Notes under the pieces: generated by a model
What the model was told of the DNA's origin: nothing
Databases searched by the model: none
Seen by the model: only the letters and a program-made list of their open reading frames with translations
Program-made: the position numbers and the translations under genes
In this document: positions 37,485 to 49,218 of the stretch, piece after piece
Layout: each line of letters opens with the position of its first letter
How positions within the stretch are numbered: position 1 is the first letter of the stretch
DNA from: Siphonodentalium dalli
Lineage: Eukaryota; Mollusca; Scaphopoda; Gadilida; Siphonodentaliidae
NCBI GenBank assembly: GCA_032622095.1
Contig: CP136066.1
Span: forward strand, 202,576,978-202,640,977
DNA length: 64,000 bases
Direction of reading: 5' to 3'

Positions 37485-38035
37485 TTGCGCATCCATATTG
37501 ATGAAAATCTAACATTTAAAAAGCACAACGCATCGGTCTGCTCCAAAATAGATTGCAATATACAACATCAACACAGTCAACATATCCCCCTATACTAGTG
37601 CACTAAAATCACTATATTTATTATGCACTTATCCAAAGTAATCTCGTTTACGGAATTCAAATATGCGGCTATGTTTCCGAAGTCTAAAAAAAGTCTAGGA
37701 GTCTCACAGAACCGCTGTTTAAAAAAAACTATTTAAAAAGTATATGATCTTTACAAGGTCTACGCTACAATATTCATACATGTCATACATGTACATGACT
37801 GGTACTACAATCACTCACCTGGATATTTTTACAAATGTTTACTAAACGCACAACTGCAGGACCTGACACCAGGAATAAACACCCTCTATTCATCAAGCCG
37901 TCGAGAACTTTATTCAGTGAACACCTGCCATTACACGCATTTCCCACCCTTTGAAACAGCTTATATATAGAAGATGACATCGCATCAAAGAAGAAACTTA
38001 TTACTTAAAGTACGTATTACGAAAAGCACGATAAG
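37485..38035 (+). pseudogene. LINE ORF2 C-terminal remnant, copy 1
   Basis: Frame by frame it reads IHIDENLTFKKHNASVCSKI, then SLYLLCTYPKVISF, VHDWYYNHSPGYF, QDLTPGINTLYSSSRRELYS and similar, broken by stops and frameshifts. The GI-x-IDENLTFKKH...VCSKI text followed by a terminal 'R.K..LF.RPSRT...' block is a common end of CR1/Jockey-type ORF2. The last 250 bp and the following 3' region match 51885-52135 closely. Confidence 0.55.
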
Positions 38036-38274
38036 CCGGTGTGTCACGCTGTGATAGTTTGTTATACCCAATACACGGAATCGGGTTACATTGGGGTTCA
38101 GTGGCCCGCTCATAAGCGAACATATCAGCGATGTTATTTGAGAAATGCATGTCCAGACTGAAATTGTAATACAATGCGCACTGATGCACCCTACTGATTA
38201 GGACCAACATTTATTGTATCGCCAAAGTGTTCGCGTCCGAACCATATCCTTGTGTGTGATCATTCGTTCGTATT
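38036..38274. repeat. 3' region of a repeated element, copy 1 (split by a hAT-like insertion)
   Basis: Matches 52136-52365 closely. The match resumes after the inserted element at about 39356-39455 ('gatcgccatagactgtctca' against 52374 onward), showing that a single repeat was interrupted. Confidence 0.8.
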
Positions 38275-39355
38275 CAGGGACGTGGCTAGAGATGGTCTCC
38301 GTTGGGGGTGTGTGTCCACCTTGGGAAATTCCAACTGCACCCCCCCCCCCTTTGAATCAGAATTAGACCAAACACAAGTTTTGCATAATTCCATTTTGCA
38401 ACCCCTCCCCCTTGCACCTCAGTGCTCAGGCCTAATATCCTATATATATGCCAAATATCCTATATATTCATAAACCATGGTTCTATATTCCCAAAATTGC
38501 ATAAATCCTAACATCTAGTGGGCCTACTCCAGACAAATGCACACGGCTATGGGCAAGAGACCAGGACACACCGGGCGACCACGGTTGAAAATTCGGCCCG
38601 GTGTGAGAAAATTTTAAAAACTAAAGAAGAAAATCGCAAATCCTAGTGTCTAGACTGGCCTCAATTGAAGCTTTCCTAGTGTTGGAAATTTCAAACCTCA
38701 TACCCCCCCTTCAGGTTGGAAAATTCTCCAACTGATGACCATTTCAGTCCATAAGTTTGACCAAATGTAGTAAAATATTGTTTTGTTAAACTAATTAGCA
38801 GTTTTGTATTTACCATGGGGGAGGGACAATGACACACCGGGCCGACCATATGTGCGAAAATTTGGAAATCTGAACAAGAATATCGCAAAAATCCTAGCAT
38901 CTAGACCAGCCTCTTGAAAGCCTTCATAGAGTTGGAAATTTCAAACCTGATGACAATTCTAATGACAATGTTGACCAAATGTATGACAATATTGTTTTCT
39001 TAAATTAACTAGCAGTTTTTGACTAGCCACGGGGCAGGGACCAGGACACAAGCTTACCAAGTGTTGGAAATTTCCAACCTGTCACCCCCCCTAAGGTTGG
39101 AAAATTTCCAACTGATGACCATTTCAGTCCAAAAAATAGCAAAATATGCAAATATTGGTCCAAAACAATTAATTCCCCCCAAATAAATTGTTTGAAAATC
39201 AAACTACAAGAACATTTTCAACCTATTGTTGGTGTGAAATTTCCAACTAATGTTTTGGCAGGTATGAAATTTGCAACTGTTGAAATGTTTGACCAAAGTT
39301 GGGGGGGGGGTGAGACACCCCCTCCCATCCCCGCCCCCATGTCGCCACGTCTCTG
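38275..39355. mobile_element. Non-autonomous hAT-like element with 8-bp target duplication
   Basis: 1081 bp. The left end 'cagggacgtggctag' and the right end '...cgccacgtctctg' form short inverted repeats of the CAGGG/CAGAG type. The flanking octamers are ttcgtatt (38267-38274) and ttcgtact (39356-39363), one mismatch. A related copy without the insertion exists at about 52353-52375. The interior holds roughly three diverged copies of a 200-bp block ('accaggacacaccgggc', 'gttggaaatttcaaacct'), C- and G-runs, and no transposase. Confidence 0.8.
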
Positions 39356-39788
39356 TTCGTACTCCGATCGCCATAGACTGTCTCACACCCAACAACTCTC
39401 TATTCACATCTTCTGCTCAACTATCCATATGTATTGTATCGTCAGTTCAAATTGCAAAAACTTACATCAAATGGTTTTGAGGAAGTCGTTATGGCTTTCA
39501 CAGTGACTGTTTTGTCCATTAGTTTGATACGTTCTCATTCCGTTTGTACTAATGTACATGTAATGTAATGTATTCATGTGCATGTGATGTGGTAAATTGT
39601 GAGATTGTTTGAATTGAGTGTGTATATATAGCCATTTGCATTTGCGGTGTTAATTAATATGTCGCGAACATGTGGCCATGCTGTGCGTTCATTTTAATGT
39701 GAGGTGATACACCCTGCTGGTTGAATACGCGTGAGCGTTTTGAGCCACACGCGTGTGATGTGGTAATATTCACCAACATTAATTGGCA
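39356..39788. other. Tail of the interrupted repeat, then unassigned sequence
   Basis: 39356-39455 is the continuation of the repeat split by the hAT-like element. 39456-39788 shows no gene. It contains 'gtgtgatgtggta'-type sequence twice. Confidence 0.6.
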
Positions 39789-40253
39789 TATGTGACCCGC
39801 CATATCAAATCCAGTCGGAAGTCGGGATTTTTTTACCCTGTGCCAATGCATTCTCTTATATATGCGAGTCGACCAAAGGTCGCCTCGCATATATATAAGA
39901 GAATGCATTGGCTTAACAATTTTTTATCATGTTTTTTAAATAAATGTTTCTTACAATTTTTAGGACATAAAATAAAAAAACATCCATTACCCTGCAGGGA
40001 GCCCCACACATATATAGAAGCACATAGAAGAGTGTCGTCTGCTCGTGTTTGTCTGGGGCTCTGTATGGGTGAAATTATAAAATTGTTAAAGAATACAAGA
40101 ACAAATTATTAAAATTGTAAAAAATTGTTAGGCCAATGCATTCTCTTATATATGCGAGGCGACCTATGGTCGACTCGCATATATAAGAGAATGCATTGGC
40201 ACAGGGTAAAAAAATCCCGACTTCCGACTGGATTTGATATGGCGGGTCACATA
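39789..40253. mobile_element. Family A nested-palindrome element, copy 2 (full form)
   Basis: 465 bp. Outer inverted repeats run 'tatgtgacccgccatatcaa' and 'atccagtcggaagtcgggat', then the 70-bp palindrome around 'gcgagtcgacc', then an interior with 'accctgcagggagccccaca' and 'gtctggggctctgtatgggt'. The right end is the inverse complement. So each terminal repeat contains a palindrome. No open frame beyond about 110 codons. The copy at 62310-62772 is nearly identical. Confidence 0.85.
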
Positions 40254-41640
40254 CATGTTCTCGGCATTTATATATTCTGACTGATATGTGTTCTTTATAT
40301 TGACAGGTTAAAACATTAAATTGTTAAACAACCACGGCGTTGAGCATCTGATCGACTCCCGAAACAGTCGGTACTCTGAAGTCACATGGAAAAACGTAGG
40401 ATGCCCTGATTGCCCCAATCCCCCACCTGATAATAAATTAAAGACATTAAAACTAGCATATTGGAACAACTGCTCGACATTCATAATTAAAATGAATCAT
40501 TATTCAATCACTCACATCGAGTAGTAACCCTTCTTAAACAATGTTGAAGCTTTTTTTTATTAGGGTTTGGGGAGGATCAAGTATGCCGCTCCCCTACAAC
40601 CAACTTTGGAAATGTTATGGTGGATCGTAAATCGTATAACATTTGAACAATCAATGGAAATACATAAATAGTTGTTTTGTTTTCTTTTTCTTTGCGTTTT
40701 TGTTTTGGTCTTTCGATCGTTGTCTGCTGTTGCTGTTGGTTCTGATGTTGTGGGAACTGACGGCCGCTATTTTCTTCTTCAGCTCTGGCAATTAATGCTA
40801 CTCTTTCTTATATGGCTAAATGTGTCTGGTGGTCCCACTTTTGATTTTCTGATCGCTTCGAGAGCCGACTCAACTACTGATTAGAAGGTGCCGCTGCGGT
40901 GTTGGTGTTCTTCGTGCTGATGGATATGGAGGACATCGGGCTGTGATTCTACTCCGGTGTCTTTGGTGGTCGCGTGTCCATCTTCACCACGAAGTCGGCA
41001 GCAGGGACGCCCGGTGTGACATCGGCGCCCCTATCCCCGCTGGCTCCGAAGTCGACGACAGGGACATCCGGGCCGGGTGACTTCGGTGTCCCTGTTTCCG
41101 TTGGCTGGTGTTATGTCCACGACAGGCTGATCTTCTTGTCCGAGGGCCATGTGGGGGACTTCTTGCTGTGTCCTTGGTAGTCTCAAGTCCTGCCAAGCCA
41201 CGACAAGTAGAATATTCTACTGGGGTGACCTGGTACTGTAAAACTACCTACAAGCCGCTCAGTGCGTGTAACACCAGTCCTGGCTGGGCACAAAGCCAGG
41301 TCTAACAAAAAAACTCACGGTCGCTCACGGATTAGAGCCATGTGCATGCATCTTTTCCGTAAAGCGACCGGATCAAAAATGATGTTGAAGCCGGACATTA
41401 TGCCCATCTAAATATATACTTGGTCTTTACACGGCTTATCCTATAGCCATCTCATATTTATTACTCGCTAATATAAGAATCGAAGACCTCTCTCCCGAAA
41501 CTCTTCTATCAATTAATATTGATTTTTATTTCGAATCTGTCTGCGACGGGCAGCCGGGGGGATTTATGACGGAATGTACTAAAAATAGTAAGACAAAATG
41601 TCCAAATTGATTATCGCATTATAATTATATAAAAAAATAT
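40254..41640. other. Intergenic sequence with a GC-rich island
   Basis: 40860-41330 is notably GC-rich relative to its neighbours ('gcccggtgtgacatcggcgc', 'acatccgggccgggtgactt'). It includes two related phrases built on 'ccgaagtcg'/'acgaagtcgg' and 'caggga'. Open frames on both strands are 70 codons or fewer. I recognise no protein. At 41505-41528 and 41650-41671 lies a short inverted pair ('cttctatcaattaatattga'). Confidence 0.5.
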
Positions 41641-41704
41641 CGATATAAAATCAATATTAATTGATAGAAGCCTTTCCGGACAGGTGTCTTCGACTCATAT
41701 TTAC

Positions 41705-42445
41705 TATTGTATATTTTGGAAGATCTGTCTGTGTGTGTGTCTGTCTGTGTGTGTGTGTGTTCGCGATGGACTCGAAAACGGCCGAGCCGATTTCGATGAA
41801 ACTTGGTATGTGGGGGTATTTTCGGCCAGGGACTGGCATAGGCCTATTAATTTGCCCGTGCGACGTGACCTTGACCTTGAAATCGGGAAATTTCAAGGTC
41901 AAACGCCCGAATATCAAGGGATTTCGATGAAACTTGGTACGTGGTGGCACTTTCGGCCGGGGAGGGGCATAGGCCTATTAATTTGCCCGTGCGACGTGAT
42001 CTTGACCTTGACATCGGGTCATTTCAAGGTCAAACGCCTGAATATCACGGGATTTCGATTAAACTTGGTATGTTTGGGTACTTTCCTATGGGGAGTCTCA
42101 TAAGCATATTCATTTGCCCGTGCGACGTGACCTTGACATGGGGTCAATTCAAGGTCAAATCGCCAAATTTGATGGGATTTCGACGAAATTTTATACATAG
42201 GGTTACTTTTGTCCACTGAGTGTTTTGGACGGGTCAAATTGTGACCCCCGACCTGACCTTGACCTTCAAAATTATCAATTCAAGGTCAAATCGGGTAAAA
42301 CCGGATGGATTCCGACGGGCACGTTTGTCGGGTACTTTTGTCCGGGCAGTGTTTTGGACTGGTCAAATCGTGACCCCACTTGACCTTGACCTTCAAAATG
42401 GACAATTCAAGGTCAAAGCCCGGACGAAGTCGGGTCACCTTCTAG
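41705..42445 (+). mobile_element. Helitron-like copy 1 (type II, AGGTCA-rich)
   Basis: Starts near 'ttactattgtatattttgga', has a (TG)n/(CTGT)n tract and 'cgatggactcgaaaacggcc', then repeats of 'cgatttcgatgaaacttggt' and 'gaccttgaccttgaaat'. It ends with the hairpin 'cccggacgaagtcggg' and CTAG at 42442-42445 followed by T. No coding sequence. Confidence 0.6.
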
Positions 42446-43569
42446 TCTATACTATATATTTTGAGACTTCGTATATATGTGTGTGTGTGTGTGTGTGTGT
42501 ACTTCATAGAATCCAAAACGCGTGTAAAGATTGAGCTCAAACTTCCTATGTAAGTGTCAAATCCCACCGACACGACCGTGGTCGCGGTTTTGTGAAGCTC
42601 AGAGCACCCGTTCTCCAATCTCAAATCACCGCAAAGGCACGGCGGGGGTTAATCAAGTGATTATTTAATGAGCGTTTGTTTTTGACGCATCTCTATAAAG
42701 AGCGTCTGTTTCCCATTCAACGTTATTCGCATCTGCAGAGTTATACGGGAACGCAAACGTTATCGCTCGAAATTTATTCCCTGCGAGCACGGATGGCGCG
42801 CTTTGTTTTTACAGTATATACCTTCGGTATATACCGAAATCATCCCAGATAATCACGAATATAGCATCAGATTTCTCCCCAGATATACCGTTATAAAGCT
42901 ACTGGAATCTGCCAATCTACGGGAAATTCCGGGGAATGCCGATTGAGCTCAAACTTGCTACCTACGGGAAGTGTCATATATATGAGTGTGTCCTTTATAG
43001 ACTCTAACCGATTGAGCTCAAACTTGCTAAATAAGAAAATAGCCCCCAAGCCGTAAATATCAACAACAACGATATTACTAAATACACGTTTTCGGCAATG
43101 TGAGAGTGTTCGGGGAGCCGTGATGCCAACAACAACGACCCGAAGCCCTGAATGCCAACAACAGATTCAATGCAATGTTATCTATTATGCAGAGAGATTT
43201 CACGACATTACGACGGGTACGGCAGACTCAAAATATTATGCAGACAGATTTCCCGAAGGGAAGCGTTTGTTTTAAATTCAATGCAATGTTATCGTAGAGA
43301 GATTTCACGAAACAAAGAATGCGCTGTCTGTCGTTCCTAGGAAGGGGGGATTTCTACGGGTAATTTTTTCCGCCAGAAACAAAAAAATTAATTAAAACAA
43401 TTTACAATTTAATTAAAACAATTTAAAATTAAAAAAAATTAACAATAAAAAAACAATTCAGAAACAAAATATATTAAATTTAAAAAACATTATATTCATA
43501 TTCAAAAATGTCATGTTTCTGAAACATAACCATGGTACGAATGCCGCCAGTGGCGGGCTAACCTGCTAG
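42446..43569 (+). mobile_element. Helitron-like copy 2 (type III)
   Basis: Begins immediately after copy 1 with TCTATACTATATATTTTGAG, then a (GT)n tract, 'attgagctcaaacttcctat' and 'aatgagcgtttgtttttgac'. It ends with the hairpin 'gccgccagtggcgggc' and CTAG at 43566-43569. The interior is AT-rich around 43380-43500. Confidence 0.55.
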
Positions 43570-44534
43570 TACTATATATTTTGAGACTTCCGTATATATG
43601 TACCTTATAGAATCGAAAACGGCTAGCTCGATTGAGTTCAAACTTCCCATATAAGGGTAAAAACACACGAACACCGTAGTTGTCGCGTTTTGGAGAAGCT
43701 CTGAGCACCCTTTATCCACTCCCAAATCACCACAAAGGCACGGCGTGGGTTAATCAAGTGATTATTTAATGAGCGTTTGTTTTTGACGCATCGCTATAAA
43801 GAGCGTCTGTTTACCATTCAACGTTATTAGCATCTGCAGAGAGATATACGGGAACATTGAGTGGTTTCCTATGCGGGGAGATTTATTGGATTTATTGTAT
43901 TTACGCAAACGTATACGGGAACAAGTGCTTTCCTATTTTTAGAACGCAACACATGATACCAAACAAAATTACGTCGCGTTGGTGATGGCGTTCACGACGG
44001 GATTAATTGACTGTCCGCTCTTTGCAAGGGTGGGGTTCACGACGGGATTAACTTTGCGGGGACTATTGACCATCTCGTAAGGGTGGACAACCTATGTCAG
44101 TGGCTGCTCAATGGCCACGGGCAGGTTAAAAAAAATCATACCTCTTCTGGGTCTGGGCGTGTATAGACATGAGCGTGTTGTGTTCCTAAGAACGCGGATC
44201 GGGTAAGTTTTTCCGCCCTAGGTGAGCTCAAACTTCGGATATAAGTGTAAAAACACACGGGGATCGTCGACGTCGCATTGTGTGAAACATTCTTATGTCT
44301 GTCGTTCCTAGGAACGGGGGAATTTTTCATCGGATCAGTCTTAACCTTCAAACGGGTACCCACAAATTATATATTGTGACCCCGACATGACCTTGACCTT
44401 GAAAATGATCAATTCAAGGTCAAATCGGGTAAAATATTGAAAAACCCAATATTAACTCATTGAAAAACACAAACAAAACATTGTCATGTTTCATGTTTCT
44501 GACCAAGCACGCCAGTGGCGGGCTAACCTGCTAG
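43570..44534 (+). mobile_element. Helitron-like copy 3 (type III)
   Basis: Starts TACTATATATTTTGAGACTT directly after CTAG, and shares the 'aatgagcgtttgtttttgac' block with copy 2. It ends with 'cgccagtggcgggctaacct' and CTAG at 44531-44534. A short AGGTCA-rich piece lies at 44380-44430. Confidence 0.55.
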
Positions 44535-44959
44535 TAATTTATAATTTAGATATGTCTCAAGCTGCAAAACAGAGTTCATTCAGTCCCTCGCTTCGCATTG
44601 GATTTTTAAATTTTCGGCAGTTTCCCCCTTAGAACATCCGTCCAGGACAACAGGCATATTGACAGAACGACAGTATGCGAACTTGTTAAGGTTATTTCGT
44701 GAGTTTGTTGTGAACGAGAACCGTAGGTTTAAATTTTTGAGTTCTATTGTCGATATATACCAAAACATGTTGATGTTTGGTTGGCGATAAGTTTTTTGCG
44801 AATTACAAATAAAATATATTTAAAAAATAATTATATTTCAACTTTTATAGACATTTTTCGTTATGAAACCCACGCAAGGTTGCAGTAAGAGCCAGCCGCC
44901 GGTTCAGAACGTGGATTTCATAACGAAAAATGTCGATAAAAGTTGAAATGTAAGACTTA
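44535..44959. repeat. Spacer with a foldback block shared with 53360-53560
   Basis: 44840-44950 is a foldback: 'tagacatttttcgttatgaa' pairs with 'ttcataacgaaaaatgtcga'. The loop 'agccagccgccggttcagaa' recurs at 53489-53508. It is the only break in the head-to-tail Helitron-like cluster. Confidence 0.65.
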
Positions 44960-46117
44960 TCTCATATATATTTTGATGACCTCTGTTTGTTTGTGTGTCT
45001 GTATGTTTGTCTGTCATTAATACAAATCTACGATTCTCGACCGATCGGGACGAAACTTGGTACGTGCGTGTAGTTTGACCAGGCGGTGGACGTTGTCGTA
45101 TTGGCGAGCCCGTGCGGCGCCCGCTTCGCGCATGCGCAGACGAGATCTCGGAAACGGGTGGAGCTATCGACTTGAAATTTGCTATGTGAATGTATCTTGC
45201 CCCGGATACGAATTTTATCGGGTCGCCGAGCCCGTGCGACGCCAGCTTCGCGCATGCGCAGACGAGATCTCGCAAACGGGTGGAGCTATCGACTTGAAAT
45301 TTGCTATGTGAATGTACCCGTGCGACGCCAAAAAAATCTCAATTTCAAATCGGGTCGCCGAGCCCGTGGGACGCCAGCTTCGCTCGGAAATTGCAGGCCA
45401 GATCTTGGTACGTGCGTGTAGTTTGACCAGGCGGTAGACGTTGTCGTATTGGCGAGCCCGTGCGGCGCCCGCTTCGCGCATGCGCAGACGAGATATCGGA
45501 AACGGGTGGAGCTATCGACTTGAAATTTGCTTTGTGAATGTATCTTGCCCCGGATACGAATTTTATCGGGTCGCCGAGCCCGCGCGACACCAGCTTCGCG
45601 CATGCGCAGACGAGATCTCGGAAACGGGTGGAGCTATCGACTTGAAATTTGCTATGTGAATGTATCTTGCCCCGGATACGAATTTTATCGGGTCGCCGAG
45701 ACCGGGCGGTGGACGTTGTCGTATTGGTGAGCCAGTGCGGCGCCCGCTTCGCGCATGCGCAGACGAGATCTCGGAAACGGGCGGAGCTATCGACTTGAAA
45801 TTTGCTATGTGAATGTATCTTGCCCCGGATACGAATTTTATCGGGTCGCCGAGCCCGTGCGACGCCAGCTTCGCGCATGCACAGACGAGATCTCGGAAAC
45901 GGGTGGAGCTATCGACTTGAAATTTGCTATGTGAATGTATCTTGCCCCGGATACGAATTTTATCGGGTCGCCGAGCCCGTGCGACGCAGCTTCGCGCATG
46001 CGCAGACCAGATCTCGGAAACGGGTAGAGCTATCGACTTGAATTTTGGTTTTTGAATAGACCGGACAACAAAATTTGGTTTTTGAATAGCCTGGACAACG
46101 TCGGGCTCATCGGCTAG
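44960..46117 (+). mobile_element. Helitron-like copy 4 (type I, 122-bp internal repeats)
   Basis: Starts TCTCATATATATTTTGATGA, then a (TGTC)n-like tract and 'ctacgattctcgaccgatcg', followed by about eight units of a 122-bp repeat ('gggtcgccgagcccgtgcga', 'cgcgcatgcgcagacgagat', 'ggagctatcgacttgaaatt', 'ttgccccggatacgaatttt'). It ends 'cgtcgggctcatcggctag' at 46117. Confidence 0.65.
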
Positions 46118-46674
46118 TCTCATATATATTTTGAAGACCTCTGTTTGTTTGTTTGTCTGTCTGTCTGTCTGTCATTAATACAAATCTACGATTCTCGACC
46201 GATCGGGACGAAACTTGGTACGTGAGTGTAGTTTGACCAGGCGGTGAACGTTGTCGTATTGGCGAGCCCGTGCGGCGCCCGCTTCGCGCATGCGCAGACG
46301 AGATCTCGGAAACGGGTGGAGCTATCGACTTGAAATTTGTTATGTGAATGTATCTTGCCCCGGATACGAATTTTATCGGGTCACCGAGCCCGTGCGACGT
46401 CAGCTTCGCGCATGCGCAGACGAGATCTCGGAAACGGGTGGAGCTATCGACTTGAAATTTGGTATGTGAATGTATCTTGCCCCGGATAAGAATTTTATCG
46501 GGTCACCGAGCCCGTGCGACGTCAGCTTCGCGCATGCGCAGACGAGATCTCGGAAACGGGTGGAGCTATCGACTTGAAATTTGGTATGTGAATGTATCTT
46601 GCCCCGGATAAGAATTTTATCGACTTCAAATTTTGTTTTTGAATAGCCCGGACAACGTCGGGCTAATCGGCTAG
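46118..46674 (+). mobile_element. Helitron-like copy 5 (type I)
   Basis: Begins TCTCATATATATTTTGAAGA directly after the CTAG of copy 4. About three 122-bp units. Ends 'cgtcgggctaatcggctag' at 46674. Confidence 0.65.
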
Positions 46675-47080
46675 TCTCATATATATTTTGAAGACCTCTG
46701 TCTGTATGTTTGTTTGTCTGTCTGTCTGTCTGTCTGTCATTAATACAAATCTACGATTCTCGACCGATCGGGACGAAACTTGGTACGTGTGTGTAGTTTG
46801 ACCAGGCGGTGAACGTTGTCGTATTGGCGAGCCCGTGCGGCGCCCGCTTCGCGCATGCGCAGACGAGATCTCGGAAACGGGTGGAGCTATCGACTTGAAA
46901 TTTGCTATGTGAATGTATCTTGCCCCGGATACGAATTTTATCGGGTCGCCGAGCCCGTGCGACACCAGCTTCGCGCATGCGCAGACTAGATCTCGGAAAC
47001 GGGTGGAGCTATCGACTTGAAATTTGGTTTTTGAATAGCCCGGACAACGTCGCCCGGACAACGTCGGGCTCATCGGCTAG
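46675..47080 (+). mobile_element. Helitron-like copy 6 (type I)
   Basis: Begins TCTCATATATATTTTGAAGA directly after copy 5. Between one and two 122-bp units. Ends 'cgtcgggctcatcggctag' at 47080, with the hairpin segment partly doubled at 47038-47070. Confidence 0.65.
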
Positions 47081-48622
47081 TCTCATATATATTTTTGAAG
47101 ACCTCTGTTTGTTTGTTTGTCTGTATGTATGTTTGTCTGTCATTTATACAAATCTACGATTCTCGACCGATCGGGACGAAACTTAGTACGTGTGTGTAGT
47201 TTGACCAGGCGGTCGACCTTGTCGTATTGGCGAGCCCGTGCGGCGCCCGTGCAGCGCATGCGCAGACGATATCTCGGAAACGGGTGGAGCTATCGACTTG
47301 AAATTTGCTATGTGAATGTATCTTGCCCCGGATACGAATTTTATCGGGTCGCCGAGCCCGTGCGACGCCAGCTTCGCGCATGCGCAGAAGAGATCTCGGA
47401 AACGGGTGGAGCTATCGACTTGAAATTTGCTATGTGAATGTATCTTGCCCCGGATACGAATTTTATCAGGTCGCCGAGCCCGTGTGACGCCAGCTTCGCG
47501 CATGCGCAGACCAGATCTCGGAAACGGGTGGAGCTATCGACTTGAAATTTGGTGTGTGAATGTATCTTGCCCGGATACGAATTTTATCGGGTCGCCGAGC
47601 CCGTGCGACGCCAGCTTCGCGCATGCGCAGACGAGATCTCGGAAACGGGTGAAGGTATCGACTTGAAATTTGCTATGTGAATGTATGTTGCCCCGGATAC
47701 GAATTTTATCGGGTCACCGACCCCGTGCGACGCCAGCTTCGCGCATGCGCAGACCAGATCTCGGAAACGGGTGGAGCTATCGACTTGAAATTTGGTGTGT
47801 GAATGTATCTTGCCCCGGATACGAATTTTATCCACCGCTCACTACGTCTATTGACTACATAAAGCATGCCTAATACACGTTACATTTATTACGTCAATGT
47901 AGCTTTATTAGGTCAACGTAGCTTTATTAGGTTAGTACTACTTTTATGACGTAATTTGATCTGCAAATTGCGCAGGTAACTAGGGACGTCAACTGGCCTT
48001 AATGACGTCATTGTGATTTCAGAACGTTTTTATCGTGTATAATTCACTAAAATCATTCGTAAAATGATATATGTTTTAGCTCTAAAACATCTATAAATTC
48101 TCAGAACAAGGTCTGCTTAAAATAAATGTAAAAATGCCAACGAACTATTTCGCTCTAAGCTGCACTCCGGTTTTCCCACGTCATGAATGCTAATTGGTTT
48201 GCTTGACCTTATAAATGTAATGGCGTCATCGAAGTAACGAATGTAAAACTGAGGAAAATGACAGATTTACCTCACAAAAGGCAAGTTTTGTGCGATGGAT
48301 AAATAAAATATGTAGCTAATGTCGTCGCTTAAACTGTTTATATCCGCTCGGGGGATTTATTGGACTCGGCAGAGCCTCGCCCAATAGATGCTCAAATCCC
48401 CCTCACGGACATAAACAATTTAAGCGAAGACACTATCTACATATTATATATTTATCGGGTCGCCGTGAATGTATCTTGCCCCGGATACGATTTTTATCGG
48501 GTCGCCGAGCCCGTGCGACGCAAGCTACGCGCATGCGCAGACCAGATCTCGGAAACGGGTGGAGCTATCTACTTGAAATTTGGTTTTTGAATAGCCCGGA
48601 CAACGTCGGGCTCATCGACTAG
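47081..48622 (+). mobile_element. Helitron-like copy 7 (type I), interrupted
   Basis: Begins TCTCATATATATTTTTGAAG directly after copy 6 and has about five 122-bp units. It is interrupted at about 47832-48457 by unrelated sequence, then resumes ('gtcgccgtgaatgtatcttg') and ends 'cgtcgggctcatcgactag' at 48622. Confidence 0.6.
47832..48457. mobile_element. Unclassified insertion within Helitron-like copy 7
   Basis: About 626 bp of AT-rich sequence with none of the 122-bp repeats, bordered on both sides by 'tttatc'. The right third folds back: 'gtcgcttaaactgtttatat' and 'gggggattt' pair with 'aaatccccc' and 'cggacataaacaatttaagc'. No coding sequence. A SINE or foldback element is possible. Confidence 0.45.
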
Positions 48623-49168
48623 TCTCATATATATTTTGAAGACCTCTGTTTGTCTGTCTGTATGTTTGTATGTCATTTATACAAATCTACGATTCTCCAC
48701 CGATCGGGACGAAACTTGGTACGTGTGTGTAGTTTGACCAGGCGGTCGGCATTGTCGTATTGGTGAGCCCGTGCGACGCCCGTGCAGCGCATGCGCAGAC
48801 GAGATCTCGGAAACGGGTGGAGCTATCGATATGTGAATGTATCTTGCCCCGGATACGAATTTTATCGGGTCGCCGAGCCCGTGCGGCGCCCGCTTCGCGC
48901 ATGCGCAGACGAGATCTCGGAAACGGGTGGAGCTATCGACTTGAAATTTGCTATGTGAATGTATCTTGCCCCGGATACGAATTTTATCGGGTCGCCGAGC
49001 CCGTGCGACGCCAGCTTCGCGCATGCGCATACCAGATCTCGGAAACGGGTGGAGCTATCGACTTGAAATTTGGTTTTTGAATAGCCCGGACAACGTCGGG
49101 CTGGATAGAGCTATCGACTTGAAATTTGGTTTTTGAATAGCCCGGACAACGTCGGGCTCATCGGCTAG
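48623..49168 (+). mobile_element. Helitron-like copy 8 (type I)
   Basis: Begins TCTCATATATATTTTGAAGA directly after copy 7. It holds about two 122-bp units and two copies of the 'atagcccggacaacgtcggg' hairpin segment, and ends with CTAG at 49165-49168. Confidence 0.65.
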
Positions 49169-49218
49169 TCTATTATATATTTTGGAAGATCTGTGTGTCT
49201 GTCGGGCTCATCGGCTAG
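49169..49218 (+). mobile_element. 50-bp Helitron-like remnant: both ends joined
   Basis: TCTATTATATATTTTGGAAG followed by 'atctgtgtgtctgtcgggct' and 'catcggctag'. It contains the 5' end of type II and the 3' end of type I with almost nothing between, and sits in register between two longer copies. Confidence 0.6.

Noticed and set aside
45028-49080. Many plus- and minus-strand frames of 60-186 codons with repeated text (for example CECILPRIRILSGRRARATP)
   Set aside because: They are readings of the 122-bp Helitron-like repeat, open on both strands at once and lost wherever the unit changes length.
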